From Phycisphaerales bacterium (lineage in GTDB: Bacteria > Planctomycetota > Phycisphaerae > UBA1845): 35,553 nucleotides of DNA. A program made the position numbers and the translations under genes. The stretch covers positions 2,481,175 to 2,516,727 of the forward strand of contig CP070691.1 of NCBI GenBank assembly GCA_020353195.1, in the 5' to 3' direction. The notes under the pieces are model-generated. The model made no database searches and was not told where the DNA came from. It saw only the letters and a program-made list of their open reading frames with translations. Of the stretch, positions 22,650 to 30,441 are shown one piece after another. Each line of letters begins with the position of its first letter. Position 1 is the first letter of the stretch.

Positions 22650-23318
22650 ATGAAACGGGCGTGTATCGTGTTGCTTTGCGGCGTCGTCGGGGTTGTCGGT
22701 GCGGGGGTGGCGTCGGCTTCGGATGCCGCCGATTCGACGAACGTGGCGGTGATCAATCTGTCGGTGGTGTTCGACCGATACCGGCTGACGAAGGACCTGG
22801 AAGCGAAGTTCACGACCAGGCAACGGCAGATGGAAGGCGAGGCCCAGAAGCAACGCGACGAGATCGAGGTGAAGCGCCAGGCGCTGGCGAGTTTCAAGCC
22901 CGGCACCGACGATTACGACACGCGCCGCGACGAGATCACGAAGATGGTGATCGAATACCAGATTCGCACGGAGGTGAAGAAGGAGCAACTGCGCGAATCG
23001 CACAAGCAGTGGCTGTTGAAGATCTATCAGGACGTCCGGGGCGCCGTGGCCGCCGTGGCCAAGGAGGACGGTGTCGATTTGGTGCTGACGTATGAGGAAG
23101 TCACCGCCGACGCGCCCGATTCGAAGGCGTTGCGGCAGCAGCTTCTGTTGGAGAAGGTGTTCTACTTCGGTGAGAAACTGGATCTGACGGAGAAGGTCAT
23201 CAGCCGGGTCAACGCGGACTATGCGGGCCCGGAGAGCATCCAGCTCGGCGCCGCCGGACCGGGCGCCCAGGGCGGGGCCGATCGGGTCCGGCCGGTTGCG
23301 GAGGCGAAGGCACCATGA
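22650..23318 (+). CDS. skp: Periplasmic chaperone Skp (OmpH family)
   Basis: Skp holds unfolded outer membrane proteins on their way to BamA. The ATG at 22650 follows AAGGAAAGGA (about 9-base spacing) and gives 222 residues. A Sec signal peptide of about 24 residues ends in ASA-S. The family pattern NVAVINLSVVFDRY begins the mature protein. A long charged coiled coil follows (about 50-125), with KMVIEYQIR and QLRESHKQWLLKIY. The terminal strand is DGVDLVLTYEEVTAD. The C-terminal 45 residues extend past the usual end and are Gly/Ala-rich. The gene overlaps lpxD by 4 bases (ATGA), so the two are translationally coupled. Confidence 0.92.
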   Translation: MKRACIVLLCGVVGVVGAGVASASDAADSTNVAVINLSVVFDRYRLTKDLEAKFTTRQRQMEGEAQKQRDEIEVKRQALASFKPGTDDYDTRRDEITKMVIEYQIRTEVKKEQLRESHKQWLLKIYQDVRGAVAAVAKEDGVDLVLTYEEVTADAPDSKALRQQLLLEKVFYFGEKLDLTEKVISRVNADYAGPESIQLGAAGPGAQGGADRVRPVAEAKAP

Positions 23319-24370
23319 CCGGGGGCTACACACTGTCGGAGCTGGCCAGGCGCGTTGACGCGTCCGTTCGCGGGAGCGGCGAGGTCGTCATCCGGGGTGT
23401 GAACACGGTGGCGGCCGCCGCGGCCGATCAGATCACGTGGGTAAGTGATGCCAAGTATCTGTCACAGCTCGGGCAGAGTCGAGCTGGCGCGGTGCTGGTG
23501 CCCGAGGCGTTCGGTGATGTGCCCATGCCGTCGCTGCGTGCGGTCTCGGTCGAGCGGGCGCTGTCGCGGCTTCTGTCGTTGTTCGCCCCGCCGGTGCCTC
23601 GACCCGAGCCCGGCGTGCATCCGAGCGCGGTCGTGGCCGAGAGCGCCGTGCTGGGGCGGGACGTGGCTGTCGGCCCGCACGTGGTGATCGGGGAGGGGGC
23701 GGTCATCGGTGATCGGAGCTGCCTGTGCGCCGGCGTGCACGTCGGTGCCGACTGCCGGATCGGGGTCGACTGCGTTTTCTGGGACCAGGCGGTGATTCGC
23801 GAGCGGTGCGAGATCGGCGACCGGGTGATCCTGCATCCGCACGTCGTGATCGGCAGCGACGGGTTCGGCTACTACTTTGCGGATGGCAAGCACAACAAGA
23901 TTCCTCACGGCGGTCGCGTCGTTGTGGGCGACGATGTGGAGATCGGGGCGGGCAGCACGCTGGACCGGTCCAAGGTCGGCGAGACCGTGGTGGGGGTCGG
24001 GACGAAGATTGATAATCTGGTCCAGGTCGGGCATAATGTGAAGATCGGGGCCCACTGCATCGTGGTCGCCCATTGCGGAATCGGCGGGAGCACGGTGTTG
24101 GGCGACGGCGTTGTACTCGGCGGTCAGGTGGGCCTGCGCGACAACATCACCCTGGGCGACGGCGTTGTGGTTTCGGCGTGCAGCTGCGTCAGCCGGGACG
24201 TGGCTCCGGGCAAGATGCTTGGCGGCATTCCGGCGTACGACCACGGACAGTATCTGCGAGTCCAGACGGTGATGCACAGGCTTCCCGACCTTGTCAGGCA
24301 GGTCAAGGAGCTCGCTAAGCGGGTGCAGAACCTTGAATCAGCAGACGATAAGCCAACCCGTGGAGCTTGA
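23315..24370 (+). CDS. lpxD: UDP-3-O-acylglucosamine N-acyltransferase LpxD
   Basis: LpxD adds the second acyl chain in lipid A synthesis. The 351-residue protein has the N-terminal uridine-binding domain (1-100, with the motif VRGVNTVAAAAADQITWVSD, cited as ADQITWVSDAKYL). From about 105 it has a left-handed beta helix of hexapeptide repeats such as IGDRVILHPHVVIGSDGFGY. The catalytic His is seen in NLVQVGHNVKIG. The GSDGFGY motif is specific for LpxD. The C-terminal helices (VMHRLPDLVRQVKELAKRV) are the acyl-carrier contact. It overlaps both neighbours: skp by 4 bases and lpxC-fabZ by 38 bases. Confidence 0.96.
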   Translation: MTGGYTLSELARRVDASVRGSGEVVIRGVNTVAAAAADQITWVSDAKYLSQLGQSRAGAVLVPEAFGDVPMPSLRAVSVERALSRLLSLFAPPVPRPEPGVHPSAVVAESAVLGRDVAVGPHVVIGEGAVIGDRSCLCAGVHVGADCRIGVDCVFWDQAVIRERCEIGDRVILHPHVVIGSDGFGYYFADGKHNKIPHGGRVVVGDDVEIGAGSTLDRSKVGETVVGVGTKIDNLVQVGHNVKIGAHCIVVAHCGIGGSTVLGDGVVLGGQVGLRDNITLGDGVVVSACSCVSRDVAPGKMLGGIPAYDHGQYLRVQTVMHRLPDLVRQVKELAKRVQNLESADDKPTRGA

Positions 24371-25649
24371 AGGGCGAGGTCTGTTCACGGGCGAGCACAC
24401 CACGCTCCGGTTCCACCCTGCCGAGCCGTACACCGGGCTGTATTTCGTGCGCACGGACCGGTCGCAGCCGGTCCGCATCGACGCCCGGGCGGAGAACATC
24501 GCCAAGCGGGCGCGCCGCACGTCACTGCGCAACGGTACGGTGTCCGTCGAGACGGTCGAGCACTGCCTGTCGGCGTGTGCGGGGCTGGGCATCGACAACC
24601 TCCGTATCGAGCTGACGGGCAGTGAGCTGCCTGCGCTGGACGGCAGTTGCCTGAGCTGGGTGGAGAAGCTGCAGGAGGCGGGGATCCGCGGGCAGGACGC
24701 CCCTCGCCAGCCGTTCGTCATTTCGCAGACGACCCGTGTGGTGGACGGCGACTGCGAACTGGTCGCGTTGCCGCCGCTGCGTTCGGACGCTGATCGGCTC
24801 GAGATCATCTACGATCTGGACTATGGTGAAGATAGTGTGATCGGCCGGCAGATTCACTCTCTCGTGCTGACGACTGAGTCGTTCGTCGAGCAGATTGCGC
24901 CGGCCCGCACGTTCGTGCTTCAGGAGGAGGCCGACCAACTGCTGGCCATGGGGCTGGGCACGCACCTGACGTACGCCGACATTCTCGTGTTCGGCGCGAA
25001 CGGCGTCATTGAGAACACGCTGCGGTTCCCCAACGAGTGTGTGCGTCACAAGATTCTCGACCTTGTCGGGGACCTGATGCTCGTGGGCCGGTTCGTGGTC
25101 GGCCGCATCTATGCCCGCAAGTCCGGTCACTCGTTGAATCTGGAGCTGGTCCGCCGCCTGGTGGAGCAGTCGCAGGAGCAACTGACGAGCAGCCTGCTGG
25201 TGTCGCCGCCGGCGTACGATATCCACCGTATCCAGCGGATCCTGCCGCACCGGTATCCGTTCCTGATGGTCGATCGGATTGTCGAGTTGGAGGGAAGCCA
25301 GCGGGCGGTGGGTATCAAGAACGTGACCGTCAACGAGGAGTTTTTCCAAGGGCACTACCCCGGTCAGCCGATCATGCCGGGGGTCTTGATCATCGAGGCC
25401 CTGGCCCAGATGGGCGGCATCTTGCTTTCGCAGGAGTTGGAGCACAAGGGTATGGTGGCGGTGCTGCTGAGTTTAGACAGGGTGAAGTTTCGCCGCCCGG
25501 TCGTGCCGGGCGACCAGTTGATCCTGACGGCGCAGGCCATCCGGATCGCGTCGCGACGAGGTCACGTTCGTTGCAGCGCCCGTGTGGGCAACGAGCCGGT
25601 ATGCGAGGCGGAGATCCGGTTTGCGCTGACGGACGCCGAACCGGTTTGA
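24333..25649 (+). CDS. lpxC: LpxC-FabZ fusion: deacetylase plus hydroxyacyl-ACP dehydratase
   Basis: One polypeptide with two enzymes. The likely start is TTG at 24333 (MNQQTISQPVELEGRGLFTG), inside the end of lpxD, giving 438 residues. LpxC, the committed step of lipid A synthesis, covers about 1-285: SVETVEHCLSACAGLGIDN with zinc ligand His77, ELPALDGS with the catalytic Glu, RHKILDLVGDLML with the other zinc ligands, and SGHSLNLEL with the catalytic His. FabZ, the dehydratase of fatty acid synthesis, covers about 295-438: LPHRYPFLMVDRIVELE with the catalytic His and HYPGQPIMPGVLIIEALAQ with the catalytic Glu. Both active sites look intact. The fusion is well known in Bacteroidota and occurs in some planctomycetes. 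No ribosome site is obvious, so translation may depend on lpxD. Confidence 0.95.
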   Translation: MNQQTISQPVELEGRGLFTGEHTTLRFHPAEPYTGLYFVRTDRSQPVRIDARAENIAKRARRTSLRNGTVSVETVEHCLSACAGLGIDNLRIELTGSELPALDGSCLSWVEKLQEAGIRGQDAPRQPFVISQTTRVVDGDCELVALPPLRSDADRLEIIYDLDYGEDSVIGRQIHSLVLTTESFVEQIAPARTFVLQEEADQLLAMGLGTHLTYADILVFGANGVIENTLRFPNECVRHKILDLVGDLMLVGRFVVGRIYARKSGHSLNLELVRRLVEQSQEQLTSSLLVSPPAYDIHRIQRILPHRYPFLMVDRIVELEGSQRAVGIKNVTVNEEFFQGHYPGQPIMPGVLIIEALAQMGGILLSQELEHKGMVAVLLSLDRVKFRRPVVPGDQLILTAQAIRIASRRGHVRCSARVGNEPVCEAEIRFALTDAEPV

Positions 25650-25679
25650 CCTGGAAGCCGTTTGAGAACCGTGGAACAG

Positions 25680-26525
25680 ATGCTAACTGAACAATCCACC
25701 GAGATCCACCCCACCGCGGTTGTGGAAGACGGGGCGGTGATCGGGCGCGGCGTCCGCATCGGACCTTACTGTGTTATCGGGCCGAGGGTCGTCATCGGTG
25801 ACGGGTGCCGGCTGCAGAACCATGTGACTGTTGTCGGGCAGACCGTTCTCGGAGAGAACTGTGAAGTTTTCCAGCAAGCGGTGCTGGGGGCGATACCGCA
25901 AGACCTGAAGTACCGCGGGACGGCCACGCGCCTGGAGATCGGCGACCGCAACGTCTTTCGCGAGCAGTGCACGGTGCACCCGGGCACGGAGCACGGCGGC
26001 GGCGTGACGCGCATCGGCAACGACAACCTGTTTCTGGTCGGCGTGCACATCGCGCACGACTGCGCTATTGGCCACGGGTGCATCCTGGCCAACTACGTCC
26101 AACTGGGCGGGCACGTGATTCTGGAGGACTGTGTCAATTTCGGCGGGCACTGCGGTGTGCATCATTTCGTGACCGCCGGCAAGTACTCCATGGTGGGCGG
26201 TCTGTCACCGATCACGCAGGATGTCCCGCCGTTCATGATCGTCGTGGGCGCTCGGGGATCGAGTCCGCGGGTCCGCTATATCAACCGCGTGGGAATGAAG
26301 CGGAACGGATTCACCGAGGAGCAGATGCAGGCGGTCAAGGTCGCCCAGATGAAGCTGTTCTCGCTGGCGGCCCGGCGGTCGGGGCGGCCGATGTTGCAGG
26401 CCGTTGCGGACATGAGGGAATCCGGTCCGCTCGATCCGAACGTGGAATACCTCCTCGACTTTCTCGTCCGGTCGTTCGAGCACGGGCGAAACGGGCGGTA
26501 CCTCGAATCGTTACGACAGGCGTGA
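25680..26525 (+). CDS. lpxA: UDP-GlcNAc O-acyltransferase LpxA
   Basis: LpxA catalyses the first acylation of lipid A synthesis. The ATG at 25680 (MLTEQSTEIHPTAVVEDGAVIG) gives 281 residues; TTG 25662 and GTG 25671 are alternatives. The left-handed beta helix of hexapeptide repeats covers about 8-190. The active-site His is in VGVHIAHDCAIG. The C-terminal helical part has the VRYINRVGMKRNGF motif typical of LpxA. The gene lies 30 bp after lpxC-fabZ and is followed by a Gfo/Idh/MocA oxidoreductase. In organisms with GnnA and GnnB, LpxA accepts a 3-amino sugar; whether this one does cannot be read from the sequence by eye. Confidence 0.95.
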   Translation: MLTEQSTEIHPTAVVEDGAVIGRGVRIGPYCVIGPRVVIGDGCRLQNHVTVVGQTVLGENCEVFQQAVLGAIPQDLKYRGTATRLEIGDRNVFREQCTVHPGTEHGGGVTRIGNDNLFLVGVHIAHDCAIGHGCILANYVQLGGHVILEDCVNFGGHCGVHHFVTAGKYSMVGGLSPITQDVPPFMIVVGARGSSPRVRYINRVGMKRNGFTEEQMQAVKVAQMKLFSLAARRSGRPMLQAVADMRESGPLDPNVEYLLDFLVRSFEHGRNGRYLESLRQA

Positions 26526-26593
26526 TCGAAGAGCGGTGAAGCGGCGAAGTGACGCAGGGGAACTGGCCGCGACCGCCGGGATGCGAGTACGAA

Positions 26594-27601
26594 ATGAGCG
26601 GTGCGTTACGGGCGGCGGTGATCGGCGTGGGGCGCATGGGGTGCCACCACGCGCGGCTTTATCACGAGATGCCCAGCGCCGAGCTGGTGGCCGTGGTCGA
26701 CATCGACGCCGAGAAGGCCGCCCGTGTCGCTGCTGAACACCAGTGTCGCGCCTTTACTCGCCTGAGCGACGTGATCGACCGGATCGACGTCGCCAGCGTT
26801 GCCGTTCCCACCGTGTATCACGAGGAGGTGGCCACCCCGTTGATTGATCGCGGTGTGGCCGTGCTCATCGAGAAGCCGATGGCCCCCGACGGTGCCGCCG
26901 CCCGCCGGATGCTCGACCGGGCTGACCAGCGCGGCGTGCCCATCCAGGTCGGGCACTCCGAGCGGTTCAACCCGGTGGTGGTCACGCTTCAGCGGATGGA
27001 GGTGTCGCCGCAGTTCATCGAAGCGCACCGCATCAGCCCGTTCACGTTCCGCAGCGCGGATATCGGCGTCGTGTTCGACATGATGATTCACGACATCGAC
27101 ATCGTCCTGCACCTGGTGCGGGACCGCGACTACCGGGTCAGCGCGGTGGGTGTCGCGGTGCTCGGGGCGCACGAGGACATCGCCAACGCGCGGGTCGAGT
27201 TCTCCAACGGGGCGGTGGCGAACCTGACCGCCTCGCGCCTGGCGCTCAAGACCGAACGCAAGATCCGCGTGTTCTGCTCGGACGCCTACCTGTCCATGGA
27301 CTACGGCAAGAAGTCGGGCATCGCGATCAAGAAGGACGCGAACCTCGACCTGCTGAAGATGGCCCGCGAGAGGGATTTTACCGACCTGTCGCAGATGCAG
27401 AACGTCGACTTCGGCTCGATGGTCAACGTCGAGCCGCTGGTGATCGACGACGTGGAGCCGCTGCGGGCCGAGATCAGCGCCTTTCTCTCTGCCGTCGGCG
27501 AGGGCACGCCGCCGCCGGTCTCCGGTGCCGACGGTCTGGCCGCCGTCGAGATGGCCGAAGCCGTCGTCAACGCCGTTCAAGCCCACGGATGGAAAACATA
27601 A
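26594..27601 (+). CDS. Gfo/Idh/MocA oxidoreductase, possibly GnnA-like
   Basis: An NAD(P)-dependent sugar dehydrogenase family protein. The ATG at 26594 gives 335 residues beginning MSGALRAAVIGVGRMGCHHA; a GTG at 26549 is possible but adds no family sequence. The Rossmann glycine motif is GVGRMG, the conserved lysine is in the motif IEKPMA, and the C-terminal domain has FDMMIHDIDIVLHL with the catalytic His/Asp pair. In Acidithiobacillus and others, a member of this family, GnnA, lies next to lpxA and oxidises UDP-GlcNAc at C3 so that GnnB can add an amino group. The position 68 bp after lpxA makes that role plausible. GnnB is not in the window. It could also be a different sugar oxidoreductase. 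Confidence 0.8.
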   Translation: MSGALRAAVIGVGRMGCHHARLYHEMPSAELVAVVDIDAEKAARVAAEHQCRAFTRLSDVIDRIDVASVAVPTVYHEEVATPLIDRGVAVLIEKPMAPDGAAARRMLDRADQRGVPIQVGHSERFNPVVVTLQRMEVSPQFIEAHRISPFTFRSADIGVVFDMMIHDIDIVLHLVRDRDYRVSAVGVAVLGAHEDIANARVEFSNGAVANLTASRLALKTERKIRVFCSDAYLSMDYGKKSGIAIKKDANLDLLKMARERDFTDLSQMQNVDFGSMVNVEPLVIDDVEPLRAEISAFLSAVGEGTPPPVSGADGLAAVEMAEAVVNAVQAHGWKT

Positions 27602-27654
27602 CGCGCGGCGCGCCGACGGCGGGGAAACATCGGAGGAGAGTGCCCCTTTCAGGA

Positions 27655-28500
27655 TTAGGGGTTCCGTTGCTGATGCCCGCCATTCTGAGCAGGTTCGTCG
27701 TGTTCACGTGTCTTCGGCGGCCACGTCGGGAATCGATCCTTGTTCGCCTCGAACCACGCCTTCCACCGATCTCGAAACAGGCGCTCGGATTCCTCCAGGT
27801 TATCCTTGCCGAGTGCCTTCATGGCCTCGCGGACTTCTTCTTCGGGGAAGCCCCATCCCTTCCTTCGATTCAGACCCTGCAAACAAATGGCCGCTTCGTC
27901 TGAGAGAGTTCGAGGAGGACGTTTGCCGGGTTGCGTTGTGTTGTCCGGTTCTAAGAGCTTGATAAGCTCCTTTACGCCAAGGCGGACATTCCAGTCGGCC
28001 AGTTCGCCGGCAGCAAGGAGTCTGACGAAAGGAGACGTCTCCTCGTCCAGGACTGCGTGGAATAGCTCGAGGCCGCGCGCGTCGCCCGAGCGCCCAACAC
28101 AACGGAGGATCTCTGCTTTCAGGGGCAGCTCCTGTGTACGACGGTAAAGAGCCTTGAGGTCGTCGATGTACGCTTCGTCTCGCAATTGTGGGGCAAACCG
28201 CGACAGCGTTTGAATGGCACCGATCCTCCGCTCTGTGCCAGCTTCCTTATCGCGTACGACACCCATCAGGATCTTGATCCCATCGTCAACGGGATATTCT
28301 GTCCCTTCAAACTCAACCGATGTTGGCGGTGCCGGTCGGCTCGCGGTTCCGCAGACGTATGCCGGCGACAGGGGAAGCACATCGGGGGGCGGTCCCTCGG
28401 CACGCTGCACGTCGCCGGCGTCGCCAGCCGATTCCGATACGGACGGAAGAATGCTCGCTGCAAGAGTGGCCAGTGTAACCATCGTCAGGCTACGAATCAT
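27655..28500 (-). CDS. Exported HEAT-type repeat protein, unknown function
   Basis: A 281-residue protein with a Sec signal peptide (MIRSLTMVTLATLAASILPSVSESA). AGGGA lies about 9 bases upstream of the ATG. After a Pro-rich linker (about 35-75) there are at least four helical pairs of HEAT type: ERRIGAIQTLSRFAPQ, YIDDLKALYRRTQELP with KAEILRCVGRSGD, ARGLELFHAVLDEET with FVRLLAAGELADW, and a final SDEAAICLQGL. The C-terminus is charged and Trp-rich (RDRWKAWFEANKDRFPTW), then low complexity. Such proteins bind partners; none can be named. It ends 53 bp from the end of the converging oxidoreductase gene. It is the last gene of the minus-strand redox group, but may have its own promoter. Confidence 0.72.
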   Translation of the reverse strand: MIRSLTMVTLATLAASILPSVSESAGDAGDVQRAEGPPPDVLPLSPAYVCGTASRPAPPTSVEFEGTEYPVDDGIKILMGVVRDKEAGTERRIGAIQTLSRFAPQLRDEAYIDDLKALYRRTQELPLKAEILRCVGRSGDARGLELFHAVLDEETSPFVRLLAAGELADWNVRLGVKELIKLLEPDNTTQPGKRPPRTLSDEAAICLQGLNRRKGWGFPEEEVREAMKALGKDNLEESERLFRDRWKAWFEANKDRFPTWPPKTREHDEPAQNGGHQQRNP

Positions 28501-28645
28501 GATAACGTGTCCCTGTCCCAGTCTGGGCAGATCTCCTCCCGCTTTTACGGCGCATCCGCAAGGTGATCTTCATCCTCGCTGACGCTTTGACCGGTCATTT
28601 CGACAGCGTCGGCGGCAGCAGGTCCGTCATATCTTGCGCGTGCGG

Positions 28646-29221
28646 CTACGGCCGGACGGCGTCCCACAACCACTGGATGTTATCTGCAAGGTCGTCGAGG
28701 GTCGCCATCGCCTCGGTGTCCTGGCTGACTTCACCCTCCTTGCGGCCGTGGCCGACGTTCCAGTAGCTGCTGCCCGGTACGACCATGCCGTTGATCAGGA
28801 ACCACATGTTCAGCTCGGCGAACGTCAGCAGTTCGCCCGCCCGCCGGGCGACGACGACGGCCGCACCGATCTTGCGCCGCAGGAATCCATCGTTCACCCG
28901 GCTGACGAAGCCGATGCGGTCCATGTAGGCCTTGATCTGCCCCGTCACCGATCCGAAATACACCGGGGAGCCCAGGAGGATCACGTCGGCCGCTCGGGTC
29001 CGCTCGATCAACGCGTTGCCGTCGTCCGGGTAACCGTGGCACTTGCCGTCCTTTTTCCGCATGCAGGTCATGCATCCGCTGCATGGGGACAGGTCCATGC
29101 CGTGCAGGTGGGCCTCGTCGACGGTGGCACCTCCTCTTGTCAGCGGCGCACATACGCGCCGGAGCATTACGCTGGTGTTGCCGTCCTTGCGGGGACTTCC
29201 GTTGACGCTGAGAACCTTCAT
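28646..29221 (-). CDS. Iron-sulfur flavoprotein / flavodoxin-fold NADPH-dependent FMN reductase
   Basis: A 191-residue flavodoxin-fold protein with a strong ribosome site (GGAGGAGG) just before the ATG. The FMN phosphate loop is GSPRKDGNTS (8-17), and GSPVYFGSVTGQIKAYMDR (84-102) is the flavin-contact region. Between them lies a compact cysteine motif, Cys47-x2-Cys50-x2-Cys53-x7-Cys61, matching the CX2CX2CX4-7C pattern of archaeal Isf proteins that hold a 4Fe-4S cluster. Isf-type proteins pass electrons from ferredoxin to oxygen, peroxide or other acceptors. With Ni-SOD and azoreductase in the same group, a role in removing oxygen species is plausible; the real acceptor is unknown. Confidence 0.88.
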   Translation of the reverse strand: MKVLSVNGSPRKDGNTSVMLRRVCAPLTRGGATVDEAHLHGMDLSPCSGCMTCMRKKDGKCHGYPDDGNALIERTRAADVILLGSPVYFGSVTGQIKAYMDRIGFVSRVNDGFLRRKIGAAVVVARRAGELLTFAELNMWFLINGMVVPGSSYWNVGHGRKEGEVSQDTEAMATLDDLADNIQWLWDAVRP

Positions 29222-29367
29222 GAGCCTCCTCCATCTGCGCGGAGTGTGTGAGGTATCGTAGCGAGATCATACTCGCCCGCCGGGACTCCGCCAGGTGCGT
29301 TATCACGCGGGCTGTTCTCGCCGGAGCCCGGCCCGTTCCTCGGACAGCGTTGCAGAGGCTCGGCCGG

Positions 29368-30357
29368 TCACGCATAGGCGTTCAGGGCCTTCATGTATTG
29401 ACCGCGCTCGAAGGCGGCTGGATCAGGGCAGGACCGCTGGTTCATGATGCCCTGCAGTTGTTGTACGCTCTCGTATTCGTGGTCCGCCATCCACGTGCCC
29501 ATCTCGTCGAGAATGCGGGCGGTCGTGCATACGCCGTCGCGCAACAGCGCGGCACAAAGCTGGGTCGCGTCCGCGCCGGCCATCAGCAGCTTGAGCACGT
29601 CGAGTGACGTGTAGACCCCGGTCGTCGCGGCCAGGCTGGCTTTGACCAACGGATCGAGGATGGCAATCCAGCGGAGCGGCATCCGCATCTCGTGCGGGGC
29701 GCTGAGTACGACCTGCGGAACGACCTCCAATGCGTCCAGGTCGATATCGGGCTGGTGGAAGCGGTTGAACAGTACGAGTCCGTCGGCTCCCTCATCGTCG
29801 AGGCGCTTCGCGAAGTTCGCGAAGGAGCTGAAGTAGGGCGTCAGCTTGACTGAGACCGGCAGCCTCACGGTCCGCTTCACCCCGCGGAGGATCTCGACAT
29901 AGCGGTGCTCGATCGCGGCGGCGTCGATCGTCGGGTCGGTGGCGATGCTGTAGATGTTCAGTTCGAGCGCGTCCGCCCCGGCATCCTGCATCTTTTTCGC
30001 GTACTCGGTCCATCCGCCGGTGCTCGTACAGTTCAGGCTGGCGATCACGGGGATTCCCACGGCCTTGGTGACGGCGGTCAGGTGGTCCAAATGCTGCTCT
30101 GGTCCGCGGCGGTAGTCAGCCTGGGCGGGGAAGTACGACAGTGCCTCGGCGAAGCTTTCAGTGCCGAGCTGCATGAAGTGGTCATGCGCCGCGTCTTCGT
30201 GCTCTATCTGTTCCTGGAACAGCGAGTGAATCACGACCGCACCGACGCCCGCATCCTCCAACTGGCGGACGGAGCTTACCTCCCGACTGAGCGGCGACGC
30301 CGCCGCAACCAGGGGATTCTTCAAGTCCAGGCCGAGATACTTCGTGGACATGTCCAT
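29368..30357 (-). CDS. Dihydroorotate-dehydrogenase-like FMN protein
   Basis: A 329-residue TIM-barrel flavoprotein of the PyrD superfamily. The start is the ATG at 30357 with GAGGA about 9 bases upstream. It keeps GIPVIASLNC, the FMN-binding lysine in LPVSVKLTPYF (Lys171) and GADGLVLFNRF. However, the catalytic stretch that reads N-x-S-C-P-N in true class 1 enzymes is ELNIYSIATD here, and the lysine of the AxVTKS-type motif is His44 (VVIHSLF). It is therefore unlikely to oxidise dihydroorotate. Such DHOD-like proteins are often found apart from pyrimidine genes, and no other pyr gene lies here. It sits between Ni-SOD and the iron-sulfur flavoprotein on one strand. Confidence 0.85.
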   Translation of the reverse strand: MDMSTKYLGLDLKNPLVAAASPLSREVSSVRQLEDAGVGAVVIHSLFQEQIEHEDAAHDHFMQLGTESFAEALSYFPAQADYRRGPEQHLDHLTAVTKAVGIPVIASLNCTSTGGWTEYAKKMQDAGADALELNIYSIATDPTIDAAAIEHRYVEILRGVKRTVRLPVSVKLTPYFSSFANFAKRLDDEGADGLVLFNRFHQPDIDLDALEVVPQVVLSAPHEMRMPLRWIAILDPLVKASLAATTGVYTSLDVLKLLMAGADATQLCAALLRDGVCTTARILDEMGTWMADHEYESVQQLQGIMNQRSCPDPAAFERGQYMKALNAYA

Positions 30358-30441
30358 GGTGCACTATCCTCTCGCTTGCGGTTTGGCCGGGTTGTGCGGT
30401 ATCGCGATACGCGCCGGCTCAGACAATCTGCTGATCATCCG

